Positions 37,501 through 50,689 of a DNA stretch of 64,000 nucleotides are shown here, one piece after another (the stretch's first letter is position 1; every line of letters starts with the position of its first letter). Location of the stretch: positions 18,084,908-18,148,907 of the forward strand of contig CM075192.1 of NCBI GenBank assembly GCA_037577475.1, read 5' to 3'. The notes beneath the pieces were generated by a model. The model was not told the origin of the DNA and ran no database searches. It saw only the letters and a list, made by a program, of their open reading frames with translations. This DNA comes from Chaunax sp. Z400. Taxonomy: Eukaryota > Chordata > Actinopteri > Lophiiformes > Chaunacidae. The position numbers were made by a program, and so were the translations under genes.

Positions 37501-39080
37501 GGAAGGAAACTCTGAGTTGTTAATCATTAAAATTCAGTTTCATGCACCTTTTCTCTGTCTTGCAGAGGAGAAAAGTAAAGGTGATTATGGCCCTTTTTGT
37601 TTTTGTTTCTTTTATCTGATTTCTTATATCAGATGTTGGAGTGGATGAAAGGAACCACAAGCTATTTTCTTGTGACCAATGCAAATGTTATAGAGGTGCA
37701 GCAATGAATAACGTGCAGGGTTATATGTCATACGACCCAGCAAGATTTCATTTAGAAAAGATGACAATCAAAGGCAATAAAAGCTGTGAAGCTCCAATAT
37801 TTCCTTAAAAAGAAATGAAAATCCTCTTTTTTTCCCCCCATGAAGGGTATTTTTGGCTGGATTTGCTGATTACATGGTTCACACAGCTTTGACAAAAGAG
37901 GAAATTGGTTTCTTCATTATTCTATTCCACTGGGACACAACAGGTCTCCATTGGACAAAGATGGTCTTGACCTGACCTTCGTAAATATTCACATTCTGTG
38001 CATTCCTAATGAAACATGAAACATGAGGAGTGACTGAAAGCACCACAGCACATGCTTTGTTGTTTTTCTAGAGAGAGAATAAATTAGCTTTCCAATCAAA
38101 TGCAGATTTTCCCAAGGTGTGCATGTTAGTTATGGGATGATAAGGTGTATACTTGAACACAGAAACACAGATTTGTTCATAAACTGAACCAGAACACTGA
38201 TTGTAATTGATTACTGGAATAGAACTCATTTGTTTTATAATGCACACCGATTTATTTTTCTCCCTGTAATATAAAGGCCATAGACGGAAAATATTGGAAT
38301 AAATGAGATGGCAGGAAGCCAAACTTTTCAGTGTCACCTTTTTTCAACTTCATATCTAAATTCTATGCTATCACTCTATCCTGTTGTCTCCTGGTGGGGT
38401 TTCGTTATGCATGACTATCAGCAGGGTACTCAGCTGAAACAAGCATCCACACTAACAGTGTATTTCTTACCATTCAAGTAAAATGTGTCAGTATCCATAA
38501 TCATGATGAATAAAATCCCTCACTGGGTATCTGACTGAAGTTTATTCAAGTTTATAAAAAATAACTTGTTCCTCAGTTTTCTTACCCTCACGATCAAAAA
38601 CATTTATGTAAAGCTGCTCTGTACATAATAAATATAGCAACTTCTGCACACATCAATTTCAGGCTTAAACTAACAAATTCCTAGTAGTCACACTCCCTTT
38701 AAGCCCCAGTACAGGTACAGATCATTTAAATGGTTGAATGAATACAGATAGTTGCCTTCTCACTTATCCCTAGTTATTCATTCTCAGCCAGTGAGATTTG
38801 TCCTCAGGACTGTCAGCCAATGCTATTGTGAGATTTTAACAATGTTTCTTTCTCTGGTGCCTCTCTGTGTCAGCTCTGCAGTTATTTGACTCACCTCCAC
38901 CACCTCCTGTGTTTGTCATGAGCCACAGTGGAATAGAGCTTCAGGTGCTGTTCAACATGCTCATCAGGAAGTCCTATTCCAGGTTCATCCAGCCCTTCAG
39001 ATGAAGACCATAACTAGCAGGAGTGTCCTCGGTCACCACGGGGTCATCTCACAACCAACTCCCCCAACAAAATGTGGATA
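34518..39080. other. Gene-free stretch
   Basis: No coding exon was recognised. 34560-34640 contains CTTCGGGGGCTCCCTAGATC and ACCTTGGAAACTACTG, reminiscent of a degraded DNA-transposon end. 37140-37500 is a GC-richer, repeat-free block that may be regulatory. Confidence 0.45.
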
Positions 39081-39131
39081 TTATTATTATTATTATCATC
39101 ATCATCATTATTATTATTATCATTATTATTA

Positions 39132-39162
<31 letters not shown>

Positions 39163-39209
39163 CATCATTATTATTATTATTATTATCATCATCATTATTA
39201 TTATTATTA

Positions 39210-39273
<64 letters not shown>

Positions 39274-39344
39274 CATCATTATTATTATTATTATTATCAT
39301 CATCATTATTATTATTATTATTGTTATTATTATTATTATTATTA

Positions 39345-39381
<37 letters not shown>

Positions 39382-39412
39382 CATTATTATTATTATTGTT
39401 ATTATTATTATT
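39081..39412. repeat. Long interrupted (ATT)n microsatellite with higher-order structure
   Basis: About 110 triplets of TTA/TAT with C and G substitutions (TCA, TTG). Open frames on both strands are artefacts of the repeat. A 111-bp block (39133-39243) is repeated from 39244 with the same order of interruptions. Confidence 0.97.
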
Positions 39413-39479
39413 ACCACCACCAGTGCGTTAATTCTAGTGGTATCAGACTATTACTTCTTAAAGGGGTTTATGTCTCTGG

Positions 39480-39517
39480 ACTTTCTTTCTTTCTTTCTTT
39501 TTCTTTCTTTCTTTCTT
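39480..39517. repeat. (CTTT)n microsatellite
   Basis: Nine to ten CTTT units with one extra-T interruption, 70 bp after the ATT array. Confidence 0.95.
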
Positions 39518-42500
39518 CCCTGTTTGAAATGTAATTTCTAATCCATTTCTAATCCAAAATCATGTATCCAAACTCTGCAGGATTTGAGTTTGAATGTTGG
39601 TCATCACGCTCTTTGCTTAAAACTAGAGAGAAGAACTGTGAAGTCGGCTGCATTTGCCTTTTTTCAATACAAGTGAGAAATGTCATATTATCACCTCTGC
39701 ATTTATCACTGGTAGACAGACCGAATGAATATTGACTATGCCTGGAATAGCTTACATGGCACAAAGTCTGGACTATTCAAAAATCGCTCCCTTGCAAATG
39801 CAGAATCATGAGCTCCACTGAATCCTCCCTCCAATAATTTAATTTCCCTCCTTCTTTTCATCCACTCCTCCCCGCTATACTCCAGCCCTTTCGTGTTCTG
39901 TCCCAGTGTTTTCTCCCTTAGGATCCCCTGCCATATGTCATTCTATCTTTCCTACCTTCAGTGTCCCACTTCTCTGTAATGGAATTAATATTTCAGGAGG
40001 TTCCTCAGCCATTTTTCTTGCTGACGAATTGGAGGAGGAAAGAAAGTTTCCGAACCGGCTGCAAAACAAAAAATATTACAGTGTTTCCTTTGGAAGGTCT
40101 CCAGTCCACTGCTCCTTATGTACACTGTCAAACACATGCTCTCATGCCATCTCTCTTTCCCTGTCTTACTTTCACTCCTTATCTATCCATCTATGCTTCC
40201 TATCTCATCTGCTGCACCATCTGTGCAGCTGTAATAAGCAGGACTCCTCATGTGCTCCTTTTCACTCCCTTGCTTTCTCTTCCCTCCTGATTCTGGATCA
40301 TCCCTCTCATCAGGCATAGCCTCCCTTGCAAGGCTTTTTAACTTACTTGTTTGTGTCCCACGATGGAACCACCATGCAGCCAGATTTGCTCTGTGCGAAA
40401 ATGGCTCAAAGGCTTTTGTCACACATGATGTTCTGTCACTGCACCAGCCAGTTAACACTGTACTGCTTCCATCTTTCATTGAAAACCATCTCCTTCTCTT
40501 AATGAACAGTTTACGGCCCTAGATCTAACAATTCAAGTCCTCATCAACAACACACAATTGATTGGAGGCAGTAGCCACCCTGTCATTCCACTAGCTGGAT
40601 AAAGGAAAAATCTGTGTGACATATTCTGTGTGATTCTCTTGGTTTATGGTTCAAACACAACAAACACGTCTTTAAAGACTGACAATGTGATAATTTCCTT
40701 TAACCTTGTAAAGCTCGTTCCATCAGACACACGGCTAATGCTGATGGGCTTTTGTGGCGTCCATATTGATTACATGCCCACTAGTGGCATAACTGTGAAA
40801 AACAAGGTATATCATCCAATACAGCAAAGAGCTCTACCACCTCACAGTGGCAGATCTGGGCAACAGTCCTAAATGTTTTGGACAGGAGGAGGGACAGCAG
40901 GCAGTATAAGATACAGTAGTGTGTCAGAAAATTCAACAAAAAATGTCTGATAATAAACAATTACAAACAGTTTAACACCAAATTAAAGCACTATTTTCTG
41001 CCATAGGGAGAAAGGTTTCTTCTTTTGTTTGTTGAATCCTCACACAGATTTCTTAGTGCATTTGTGGTTTTCATACCGGCTTGGGCTCAGTAGAAAAAAA
41101 GGTGGGAAAAAAACGTGCAGCAATACAGTGCTGTGACAGATGGAGAGTAGCGTTCATTTTGTCAGCAATTTGTTTTTAATTTAGTCTCAGTCCTGTATCC
41201 AGTGTCCTTATTACAACATAGGTTTTATTATATTTAATCAGCAATATCCTGTTTATTTCAGTGAAGTTTTAGTTGACTAAACGTTTGGGCATTTTAGTTT
41301 TGAAAAAGTGTTGACAAAACAATATTTTTTGTCATTTCCCAATTTTTTCACTTATTTCACATCAGATGTATCTGATCATTAGCTGACAAAAACAGATTGA
41401 ATTATTAGGATTGCAGCTTTGCAGAAAGTGTCAAATTAAGGAATACATGGAGACGTGGAACGTGTTCTGACTCACGGAGGGAAGCAGCTATTGGGTGGTT
41501 CCATTAGTCCTTCAACCCTGTACCCAGGTCATTTGACCAATTTGTATGTCAAAAATAACTGAACTGAATAACTGGATATTATAAGAACAGTAATTGTTGC
41601 ATATGTAGTCATGAATACTTAATGTAATAGATAAATACTTTTACTTTTCAGCATCTGTATGCCATAGTCATTGGCTAAAGATATGATCAAAGTAAGCTCT
41701 TTACAAATTGAATATAAAATATAGTTTATGGTAAATTGTGTGTCTTTAAATCAGACATGCTCTGTGAGAGTTGTTGAACCATTCATTGAAAACATTATAT
41801 CAAGAGCTGCACTTGACAACATCATAGAGGAATATAAAAGAGTCAGCACAAGGATCTGCAAGCAAGGTGAAGTGATTATGTTGCAGTTTTCTCTTTTCAG
41901 AGATCCCTCCCAGCCTTGAGTTCGAAGGTGCAGATCAGCTGAGACAATTTAAATGTTCTCTCACTGATAGTTCTTCCTTCCATTGGATTGGATTTTAAAA
42001 TCTCCTCTTAAGCAGGAGAAATGCCATAGTAACGATTTTTTTCGGAGTTATTGATTATATAAAGCCTGATATCTCCAGACAGTGCTGAATCAATATCACT
42101 AAGCTATCTCATATCTTTTTGTATAATGCCCTTAGTTAGCCAAGCCTTCCAGCATATAGGTCAAGGAGTTGGCCTAATCTATTAACAATTTTGTTGCTAA
42201 ACCCCAGACAAATCCATTTTTGTGGTGGCCACAGTCATAATTAGGGAAATACATAAGACAGACAGACAAGCATGGTCCCTCAATGAGTTATTGATGAAGG
42301 CTTATTGAATGGGAGTCTGTGGTAGGAGAGGAACCAGCCCTAGCTCTTTGATTCACCATCAGAGGACTGACAGCCAGCATCTCTGCACGCCCTCATTGTG
42401 GGTCTTTAGACTGCAGGGATGTGGATGGGGTGGGGATTATTCTGGCAGCACAGAGTGGGTCTTAGTGGCACCATGAGGTCTCAGTGGATAATGAGCAGTT

Positions 42501-44062
42501 TTTGTGATGCATGCTGCAGGGGCTAGTGAAGGCTGAGCCAGGGAAGTGTAATAAACCACAGTCTAAAACCAGACAGACACACAGAGATGTGAATCCACCT
42601 CTGCGGTCCTCCACACCTACTTTTATTTCACTTCTGCTGCAGTTTGATAAGATTTCACCCATCTTGCGTCTTCTTCTCATAATGGATATCAGGGAGTTTG
42701 TTGGCCACAGCAGTATCTTTTTTAACATGCGTAAAGCCATAGATACATACAGTAAAATAGACTTGATTTTTTTTTTAAAAGACAAAAATCATAAATTAAA
42801 ACGTATCTTGTCAGTAAACTGTCAAGTGAATCTTCCATAAAGAAAATAAATCTTTGAGATTTTAGATTGGTAAAAAAATGGGAAGCATCTCCCCCCCAAA
42901 AAAAGTTTGTATTTGCACGGTGGTTTGTATGCAATGGCAGTTTCTGGATGACTTGTGAGAATGAGACATCCTGACCTTTACTTCCACAACAACATGTACT
43001 GCACTTGTCACTGCTGTTTTATAATTCATGGACCATACATGGAACGTGCTTCCAGAATAACGTCCTCAGATTTGTGTAATTAAGGGGCACATGCACGCAC
43101 AAACACAGGCACAATGAGGTTTCACCTCATCACCACTTAACTGCCGGACAACTTCTCGCACACTTCACACCTCGATCCCATTAACCGAGCACAGAGCATT
43201 TCTGCTACGCTGGCATAGTAATGTATGAGTTATCAAAAGGAGTAAGTTCTACTTGGGATTCTGCTGTCAGTGAGGATTGGGAACATAATTGACTGCTGCC
43301 TGCTGCTTAAATCTCTCAAAACACAGCATAATACATGTGGCTTTAACTTCTCTTGTCACAGTTAATGTGTGAGGGTGACAAAAAAAATAACCTATGATAT
43401 GACTTGTAGATGGAGAGTCACAATAGCACATTACCAGAGTGAAATATGTGGGTCTGCAAGGACCACTGCATAGTCAATCTGTTGTGTGCACTCATGCTAA
43501 GGAGAGAGATGCAGTGAAATCCCTGCTTGGGACTCATAGCTTCATAGCCAAGGGGGATGCAATTTCTCCTTTAAGAAGCAAAATTCTCATTACTTTTTTT
43601 TTGATAACCATTTGAATATCTATATGGACCTAATTTCATGCTTGACCTGCATTTCACTATAGATGTAAGCAGAAATGGCAAAGGCGAAATGGCTTGCTTG
43701 GAACAATCATAAATGGCTATTGTTGACTTGTCTTTGTGACATTTGTGGGTGTTACAATCCCCATGTTTGCAGTACCTTCATGAGATTTTCAAGCACTTTG
43801 ATTTTTTTTACTCGGTTCACTCTGGGGTAAAATAGGATCATCAGTATTTGAAGCACAATAACCCATAATCTCAAAGCAGACTCTTAAGGGTTTAGCTGTC
43901 AAACTATTGTGGCCTTGGCTGAAAAAACAGGTACGTATTTGCTGGAAATGGAAACAGAGAACCTTTCAACTCTTGCCCCCTAGACAAGTGGTATTATTGT
44001 TGGCACTGCTGCTGCAAAGACAACCAGATCACTATGAGCGAGAAACAAACATATGTTTTTAG
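39518..44062. other. Gene-free stretch, nothing firm recognised
   Basis: Open frames at 39906-40319 and 42511-42840 have no recognisable domain. 41260-41300 has TTTTAGTTGACTAAACG, similar to a common teleost 'TTTTAGTCGACTAAA' repeat, but is too short to call. Confidence 0.5.
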
Positions 44063-44275
44063 TTTGTTACCTCTGTCAAGGAGATATCAATTTTGGGCTT
44101 TCTTCTGCCTGTTGGCAGGATTACACAAAAAGTACTTGACAGATTTTCATTACATTTGGTGGGATGGGCTTATGGCAGGGATGAACCCGATAAATTCTGG
44201 AACAGATCCTAATAAAGGGGCGTGTCCAGGATTTTTTTTCTCACTTTTTTTAACATTGCAAGAGCCCTGAGGAAG
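44063..44275 (+). mobile_element. Dispersed teleost repeat copy, 5' part
   Basis: Reads GTTACCTCTGTCAAGGAGAT, then AGGATTACACAAAAAGTACT, GACAGATTTTCATTACATTT and GGTGGGATGGG, and further on TTCTGGAACAGATCC and a CACTTTTTTTAACATTGC end. The order matches the well-known teleost family 'ttacctccgccaaggagg ... caggattacgcaaaaagtac'. It overlaps in family with 8490-8740. Confidence 0.6.
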
Positions 44276-44772
44276 TTAACTCAAAAAACAATGCACACAT
44301 TTGCTCGAAACTTTTATTAGAGATAGGCGTTGAGGATGGGAACAGGTGATTAGATATTTGAGCAGGAGAACCTTGAAATCAATTCTAGTTGTAACAGAAA
44401 CCCGGTGTATGGCAGCTAAAACTAGACTAATGTGTTCTCACCTCCTGGTTGTGATTAATAGGTGAGCTTTGAATGAACTGAAGGCTCTCGGATGTTTCTC
44501 TATAGGGAAAGCAGTAAATAGTGTGCTACAGTAATCAAGTCGGCTTGAAATAAAAGGATGTATGGAAGGTATTTGTGTATGTCAAGCACATATACAGCAG
44601 AGTTTGTAAGACATGTGTTTTATGGAGCCTAATGATTCTTTGTGAACGTTGAATCTAAACCGTCTCCTCATTGGACTGTGCAGCCTACTGGGCATTAAGT
44701 GGCCGGTTATGCATTGGGTTGGGGAGTTGCATAAATTAATAAGCTATTATGGAGGACCGTGTGTGTGCATCT

Positions 44773-44798
44773 AAGAGAAAGAGGGAGAGAGAGAGAGT
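44773..44798. repeat. (GA)n microsatellite
   Basis: Imperfect GA dinucleotide run. Confidence 0.85.
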
Positions 44799-45669
44799 CC
44801 CCATCATGCCTTTGTAAAGTTTATACAGAGCCGTGAGGTGCAATGAAGTGCAACAGTCTGGGTAAAAGGGGCTTAAAAGTTACAAAGATGGGGTTATTGT
44901 TGTTCCACCTCTGAGCCAGTGGCAGAGGGTAACAGTGCCAAATCAGCTTTTATATTAAAGACACGAGCTGGTGAGGCAGTAAGACATGACGGGGTGTGAC
45001 GTTTTGATGATGTACAATATTTTACTTGCAACCCACAACCAGGAGATTTAAAAAGCTGCTGGTAGCACTTAGCAGCTAACTAATAAAGAAGAAGAAAATC
45101 AGATGGAAATGTCACCTCACCCTCGGAGCAGAGGACGAGATCAACCGTCATGTGACTGGGAAGGTACATCATTGTTGTTGCCATGTTATTTTTTTGCTTA
45201 TAAAGTGCTCCTCCCCACATTTGGAAAAACACCACACTATAGATGCCAACCCTGTTCTAAGTCATGCATCGTTTGTTTGCAGAACACCAGGAAAATCACA
45301 CAATTGGGCTGCCATTAATTGCTGCCCATGGTTTGTTCAGTGAAAATAAACAAAGACGGCATACAGAAGAGTCTTTGTTGCGGTACTATTGTATGATCTC
45401 TGTGTAAAAAGAGCTGTTTTATATACCATAAGTTATGGTGAGAGCTGACAAATTTTAGATCACATCTGTCAAACACAGCCTCTGATTGGTCAACAGATTC
45501 AACCTACGGTATTACGCATGTCTAGCGGATGACAAACAACATCAATAATTGTTTGACGTGGAAAAATTAATAAATAATGACAAAAGACATTCTGTGTCAA
45601 ATTAATCTTTATGGATTTATTTTGCACAGTCTTCAAAAAGACACTGCAGCTCATGGCTGAATTAAAGGG
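44799..45669. other. Gene-free stretch, nothing recognised
   Basis: Short open frames only (45103-45343), no splice or domain support. Confidence 0.5.
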
Positions 45670-45785
45670 GGCCCTGGTAGCTTACCTGGTAGGGAATGCA
45701 CACCACGTTCTAAGTCTGAGTCCCTTCCGCTGTGGCGTGGGTTTGATTCTAGCCTTGGTAATGCATGTCATCACCTCCATTATGA
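45670..45785 (+). mobile_element. tRNA-derived SINE, head and part of body
   Basis: GCCCTGGTAGCTTACCTGGT contains an A box (TAGCTTACCTGG), and GGTTTGATTCTA at 45740-45751 is a B box. It continues into GCATGTCATCACCTCC. Same family as 18079-18270 (both carry TGAG...AGTCC between the boxes), diverged. Confidence 0.6.
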
Positions 45786-45964
45786 TTGAAATGGAACGTC
45801 GTTGGAAAAGCACAGTCTCTAGTACACAGCGTTCCAGAGATATTTAATGATATTAAAGTTATATAGTATACAATGACCTTAGACTTCTACTGTGTCCACT
45901 ATGTCTGATTTTTCTCAGCAGTCTTATGTAACACTTGGTTTTGTGGCAGATTCACAGTGAAGTG

Positions 45965-46405
45965 AAGTTCCAGTGAAGAGATCTTAATGCTTCAGCGTAC
46001 CAAGACATTTTGGACAATTCTATGCTTCCAACTTTGGGGGACCGGTTTGAAGAAGGTCCTTTTCTGTTCCAGCATGACTGTACCCCAGTGCACAAAGCAA
46101 GGTCCATAAAGACATGGTTTGGTGAGTTTGGTGTGGAAGAACCTGACTGGCCTGAACAGAGCCCTGACCTCAGCTCCATCGAACACCTCTGGGATGAACT
46201 GGAACACCCAACATCAGTGCCTGAACCTCACAAATGCTCTTCTGGATGAATGGTAAAACAATTCTCACAGACACACAACAAAAACTTCCCTCCCAGAAGA
46301 AGCTGTTATGGCTGTAAAGGAGGGGGACCAACTCCATATAATGAATTTAGAATGGGATGTCATGTCATGTTAAAATTGAATTAAAGTGTCTAAAGGAGTC
46401 ATACT
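45965..46405 (+). mobile_element. Tc1-like transposase pseudogene, C-terminal third and 3' flank
   Basis: The plus-strand frame 46010-46249 reads MDNSMLPTLGDRFEEGPFLF, then QHDCTPVHKARSIKTWF and PDWPEQSPDLSSIEHLWDELE. These are the second Asp (D in QHDC) and the final Glu (IEHLWDE) of the DDE catalytic triad. The segment after DELE is deleted and out of frame. The non-coding end is still readable as GAAGCTGTTATGGCTGTAAA then GAATGGGATGTCATG, the 3' region of a common teleost Tc1 family. The N-terminal DNA-binding half is absent. Not functional. Confidence 0.9.
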
Positions 46406-48474
46406 GCCATATTTCATTAATGCACTCACTTTCCATTTTATTTCTCACAAGCTCATTTACATTTCAACTTCAGTCTGCATGCAAATAGAAGGCCTCAGAG
46501 CGAGTTAAGTTACAGTTCAGCAATAAACTTCATAATTGAATTAGGTGAATAACTTTTTTTAATGTCAGTTCAATATCTGGGACAATTTAATGTTGTGATC
46601 CGAGCAGCAGCAGCAGCACTAACATCTCTGTATTGCTGGAGAGTGTCCAGGAGCGACTGCATAATCTGATATCAGACCTCATAAGCCTCTAAGGACAAAT
46701 ACTAAAATATTCACACAGGAAATTCTTGTTCATAATAAATATCCAGTAAATCAAGTTTAGAAAATGATCAGACCTTGTTAAAATATGTTAAATTTAATCA
46801 AATTTTCACATCTATTTGTTTTGGTTTGAAGTCGGTCACTGGACACAAGTGATTTAGTGCAGTGAAACCAGGGATAATAAAATCCATCCCAGTCAGGATC
46901 TTTTGTCCGCTCTAATTCACTGGAGCATGAGACCAGCTGAGATGACCAGAGCCATAAGGACGCCAGGCAGATGCCTGCTGCCTGAGGGGAGAATTGCCCC
47001 TTATGCTGGTCCAGGAGCTGCAAAGCTACGCTATCAGTCTAACCAAAACCCAGTTACAGAATGATCAAAACAGCTAAGCATAAGGGAGGCTTCTAGTAAT
47101 ATTTGGCAAGCAAAAGCAGCAAAAAGTGATATAATCCAATGAAAAAATATGTGAAAGAAAGAAATGATACAAGTAATCACTACAACACCCAACGGGCGAG
47201 AAAATTATCTAAAAAAAGAAAATAATGAATAGAAATGAGGAGCAAATAGAGAATATGTGTTCCAGCTGCAAAGCAGAAGAGAGGTAGGAAGAATTGACAG
47301 GGCTGTGCATGAAATGATAAAGACTTGTGTGACGGTAAGAACATTAGTTTACTCATCCAGCACATGAAAGGAAATACTTGAACTTCATATTCGCTTCCAC
47401 GGCCAGGTTTGCCGTCTCCGTTCACATCATGCTGTCAGGAGGAAGAACATGACACATTCTGAGCCAGCTATGTTATCACTACGCAACACCAGCTCGGAAA
47501 TACTGAAATCTTACAAGATTCACCTTTTCGAACATGGCTTCATACTCCTTGCACACAAACCAGTTGGTCTTGATCCAACACAATCAAATTCTACAAGAGG
47601 AGACTGAATAGGGAATTAAACAATAACAATACGTTTTAAGTGCTGCTGACTCTCAGCCTCGAGTGTATTTGATGGAGACTATTCCCTCTTAAGTTGTGAT
47701 TCCTGGTAATACACAGTCCCCAGTTTAATGAAATTTCATCAGCACAGTCATCCTCATCATGTGGGCGAAGCAACCAAAGAGTTTTTAGGGCAAGAAATCA
47801 GTCACTCTCTGATCATGTGTCATACTTGGTTAAGACCAGACCAAAGGCAAAAATTCTTTGAAATAAGCAGTCTATCCCTGGCAGAGCATTACCAGGGGAG
47901 AAGCCAAGAGTCTGCTGATTTCTGTGGGTGTTTAGTTTTGAAGTCACTTAACAAACACTTCATGGAACTAGTTGAATTACTTTCTTTGCCCTTTGACCTT
48001 TAAATCTATGCTGCTGCTGTTGTTTTTACTGTGGAGCAATGTTTTCACAAGTGGGTCTTGGGTCCCTGATTTGTTTTTACTGTGCACATTCACAAAGGCA
48101 CATGAGTACAAGCAGATAAAAAAGTTTAAATTCATACATACATAAATACATACATACATACATGTTGCAGGTACCTTTTTTCTTTGTTTCTGTTTGTTTG
48201 TGCCAGAGACACAAAGAAACGTTGATATGATTATATTTCACATGAAATAGATTTTTTTTTTAACACTTAAATCACCATCATTATACATTACCCTATCAAT
48301 AATAATATTTTTCAGTTCTTAAAGCCTAAACCTTGACAACTGCAATTGGTGAATGTCTTCTTATTTGCTGATAAGCCAATAGCAGTCAGCAAGGTGAATT
48401 TCGGGCGATACTGATGCTCAGCCCATTAAATTGGGCCCCACATCCCAACATTATTCTACCGATACAAATAATAA
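46406..48474. other. Gene-free stretch with minor simple repeats
   Basis: (CATA)n at about 48133-48163 and a short (AGC)n at 46605-46618. No coding or RNA gene was recognised. Confidence 0.5.
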
Positions 48475-48545
48475 TAACAATAATAATACATTTTATTTAT
48501 AGAGCGCTTTTCAAAATACTCAAAGACCCTTAACGTGCAGAAATA
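48475..48545. mobile_element. Teleost dispersed repeat fragment
   Basis: AAT repeats followed by ACATTTTATTTATAGAGCGC and TTTTCAAAATACTC, which matches the frequent teleost repeat 'ACATTTTATTTATAAAGCGCCTTTCA'. The rest of the element is not clearly readable beyond this. Confidence 0.5.
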
Positions 48546-48989
48546 AAAGGAGAACAACACATAAAAAAAGGAATCAATATCAGATTTTTTTTTTAAAATA
48601 TGAACAGCTCAAATGACAGCAACAAATAACAAATTACACAACACTTAAACAATAAAAGCACATTTGAACAAGAGAAATGAATAATGAGCTAGTTAAAGCG
48701 GAGAATTAATTGTGGATGATATAGTCACCATCACACTTCAAATAAAATCAAATATTTTACAAGGGATTCAATCAACATGTTTGTATTAAGGATTCACACA
48801 ATGAGTAATACTCAACTTTTGAATGGTTTCAAGGAAACTACGCAGGGAGTCTTTACAAGGTGTGGATTTATACATCCTCAAATTACGCCTGAAGTTCAAT
48901 GGTTTTATGTTATTTCAAATCAGGGAGCTGGAGTGCAAATCTACGGCTAAAATAAATAAAGCCTTACCCTATTAGCACTCTGCATATTA

Positions 48990-49352
48990 TTCATTTATTC
49001 ATTCATTTTCTGTAACTGCTTATCCTGTGTAGGGTCGCGTGTGGGCTGGAGCCTATCCCAGCTGACTTTGGGAGTGAGGCGGGGTTCACCCTGGAAAGTT
49101 GCCAGTTCATCACACATAGAAAGACAAACAACCATTCCCACTCACATGCATACCTAGGGGCAATTTTAGAGTTACAAATTCACCTATACTGCATGTTTTT
49201 GGTGGTGGGAGGAAGCCGGAGAACCCGGAGGGAAACCATGTAGAGAACATGCAAACTCGACACAGAAAAGTCCCAGGTCCTCGGGTGGATTTGAACACAG
49301 GACCTTCTTGCTGTGAGGCAACAGCGCTACCCACTGCACCACCGTGCCGCCC
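48990..49352 (-). mobile_element. tRNA-derived SINE, essentially full length
   Basis: Head at 49352: the minus strand reads GGGCGGCACGGTGGTGCAGT with A-box-like GGTGCAGTGGGTAGCG, then AAGAAGGTCCTG and a decayed B box (GTTCAAATCC). The body carries TCCGGCTTCCTCCCACCACC, GGCTCCAGCC in the complement sense, and a 3' tail of GAAT/AAATGAAT repeats ending near 48990. It is the most complete SINE here and a reference for the fragments at 11155-11280, 53696-53985 and 34205-34517. Confidence 0.85.
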
Positions 49353-49655
49353 ATCTCTGCATATCAAGAAATTAAAATGCAAAGACAACAGCGCACCATG
49401 TTGTACAAATGGTGAATAATCAGTAGGGCTTCAGGAAATTCTCACGACGACAGATCAATTTATTGCCCCCTACCATCAATGAGTATGTGTTGTAAAGGTG
49501 GTGGTGCATTAGGGTAGTCCCTTATGATGGAAATGAAGGGCACCACTCCCTTGTACAGACATGAAAAGCAAGAGCAACCATAGGAGTATGTGATGATAAA
49601 TTAGGTATAGTGTGTGTCTGCCATCTACTGGAGCAAATGAGCACAATTCATAAAG

Positions 49656-49754
49656 CATCCTACTGTTCTGCATCCTATTGTCCTGCATCCTCCTGTCCTG
49701 CAACCTACTGTCCTGCATCCTACTGTCCTGCAACCTACAGTCCTGCATCCTACT
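49656..49754. repeat. 15-bp minisatellite, about 6.5 units
   Basis: Unit CCTACTGTCCTGCAT with few substitutions (TTCTG, CTCCTG, GCAA variants). The substitution pattern alternates between GCAT and GCAA in the later units, suggesting a 30-bp dimer stage. Because 15 is a multiple of three, it gives artefactual repetitive open frames on the minus strand. Confidence 0.9.
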
Positions 49755-50024
49755 AAGAGGAATTGAGATGGGGTATGAAAAGGGGAGCAATTAAACCTAT
49801 CCAAACATCTGTCAAGAAGCATTTCGGAAAACATATTTCAAGTGGGCATGTCGGTGTAATACTGTGATGAATGAGAGACATGTTGTAGGCAGACAGTACA
49901 TGGTTAGTGATGCTGAAGAGTAAGGTGCACACATGCATCTCCAAAGCAATATTTGTAGTTATATGTTATCCTGCTGTTTCATGGGCTGCAGCTGAGCAAC
50001 TAGCCAGCTAGCTTGCATGCAAAC

Positions 50025-50051
50025 TGATGATGATGATGATGATGATGATGA
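50025..50051. repeat. (TGA)n microsatellite
   Basis: Nine perfect TGA triplets. Confidence 0.95.
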
Positions 50052-50188
50052 ATGTTTGCTTGGTGACTCATTCAACAAACAAATTTATCTCTCTTGGTTT
50101 CATATTTTTCCTTCAGGGACAACACGGGTCAGGTGATTTACAGAGCACATATGAATGCTGCAGCAGACAAAAAAATGCAATAATAAAA

Positions 50189-50189
<1 letters not shown>

Positions 50190-50221
<32 letters not shown>
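50190..50221. repeat. (AAT)n microsatellite
   Basis: About ten perfect TAA triplets. Confidence 0.95.
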
Positions 50222-50222
<1 letters not shown>

Positions 50223-50689
50223 TCCTGCCATTTCAATTGGAGTTTGAAACCTAAACTGTGGAGCTGCAGTGACCAACAGAAGGAAAGTCGCTGTGAAAGA
50301 AATCATTCAGAATTATCTGATAAGTACAGGTTAAGAGGTCCTTTAGGACAGATGGCATGCAAACAGTAGTACATACATGCAGTGTTCACTTTATTTCAAT
50401 CTAATGCAATCTTTCCTCACTGTCATAGAGGTGATTATTACCATTATTTGTTCAACACTAACATCATAGAGATGCGTTCTACTGGACTGGACTGTGTTCC
50501 ACTGGACCTATTCCAGTGACCAGAGATATTTCCAGTGTTCTGCCCCACTTATTTTTACAAACCAGAGGACAGGAAATAAAGTCAAAAGCCCTCTCAGTAT
50601 AATGTAATCCTTTACAAAGCTGCTTTTTTGTTCATTATGAAAATTCCTGAGTATTTATTTTGTGGTGGTATTTTCATCTTGCGGTGTGG

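Noticed and set aside
39001..39541. Open frames of 119-177 codons on both strands
   Set aside because: They are translations of the ATT/CTTT microsatellites (poly-Tyr/His, poly-Ile, poly-Leu) and carry no gene evidence.
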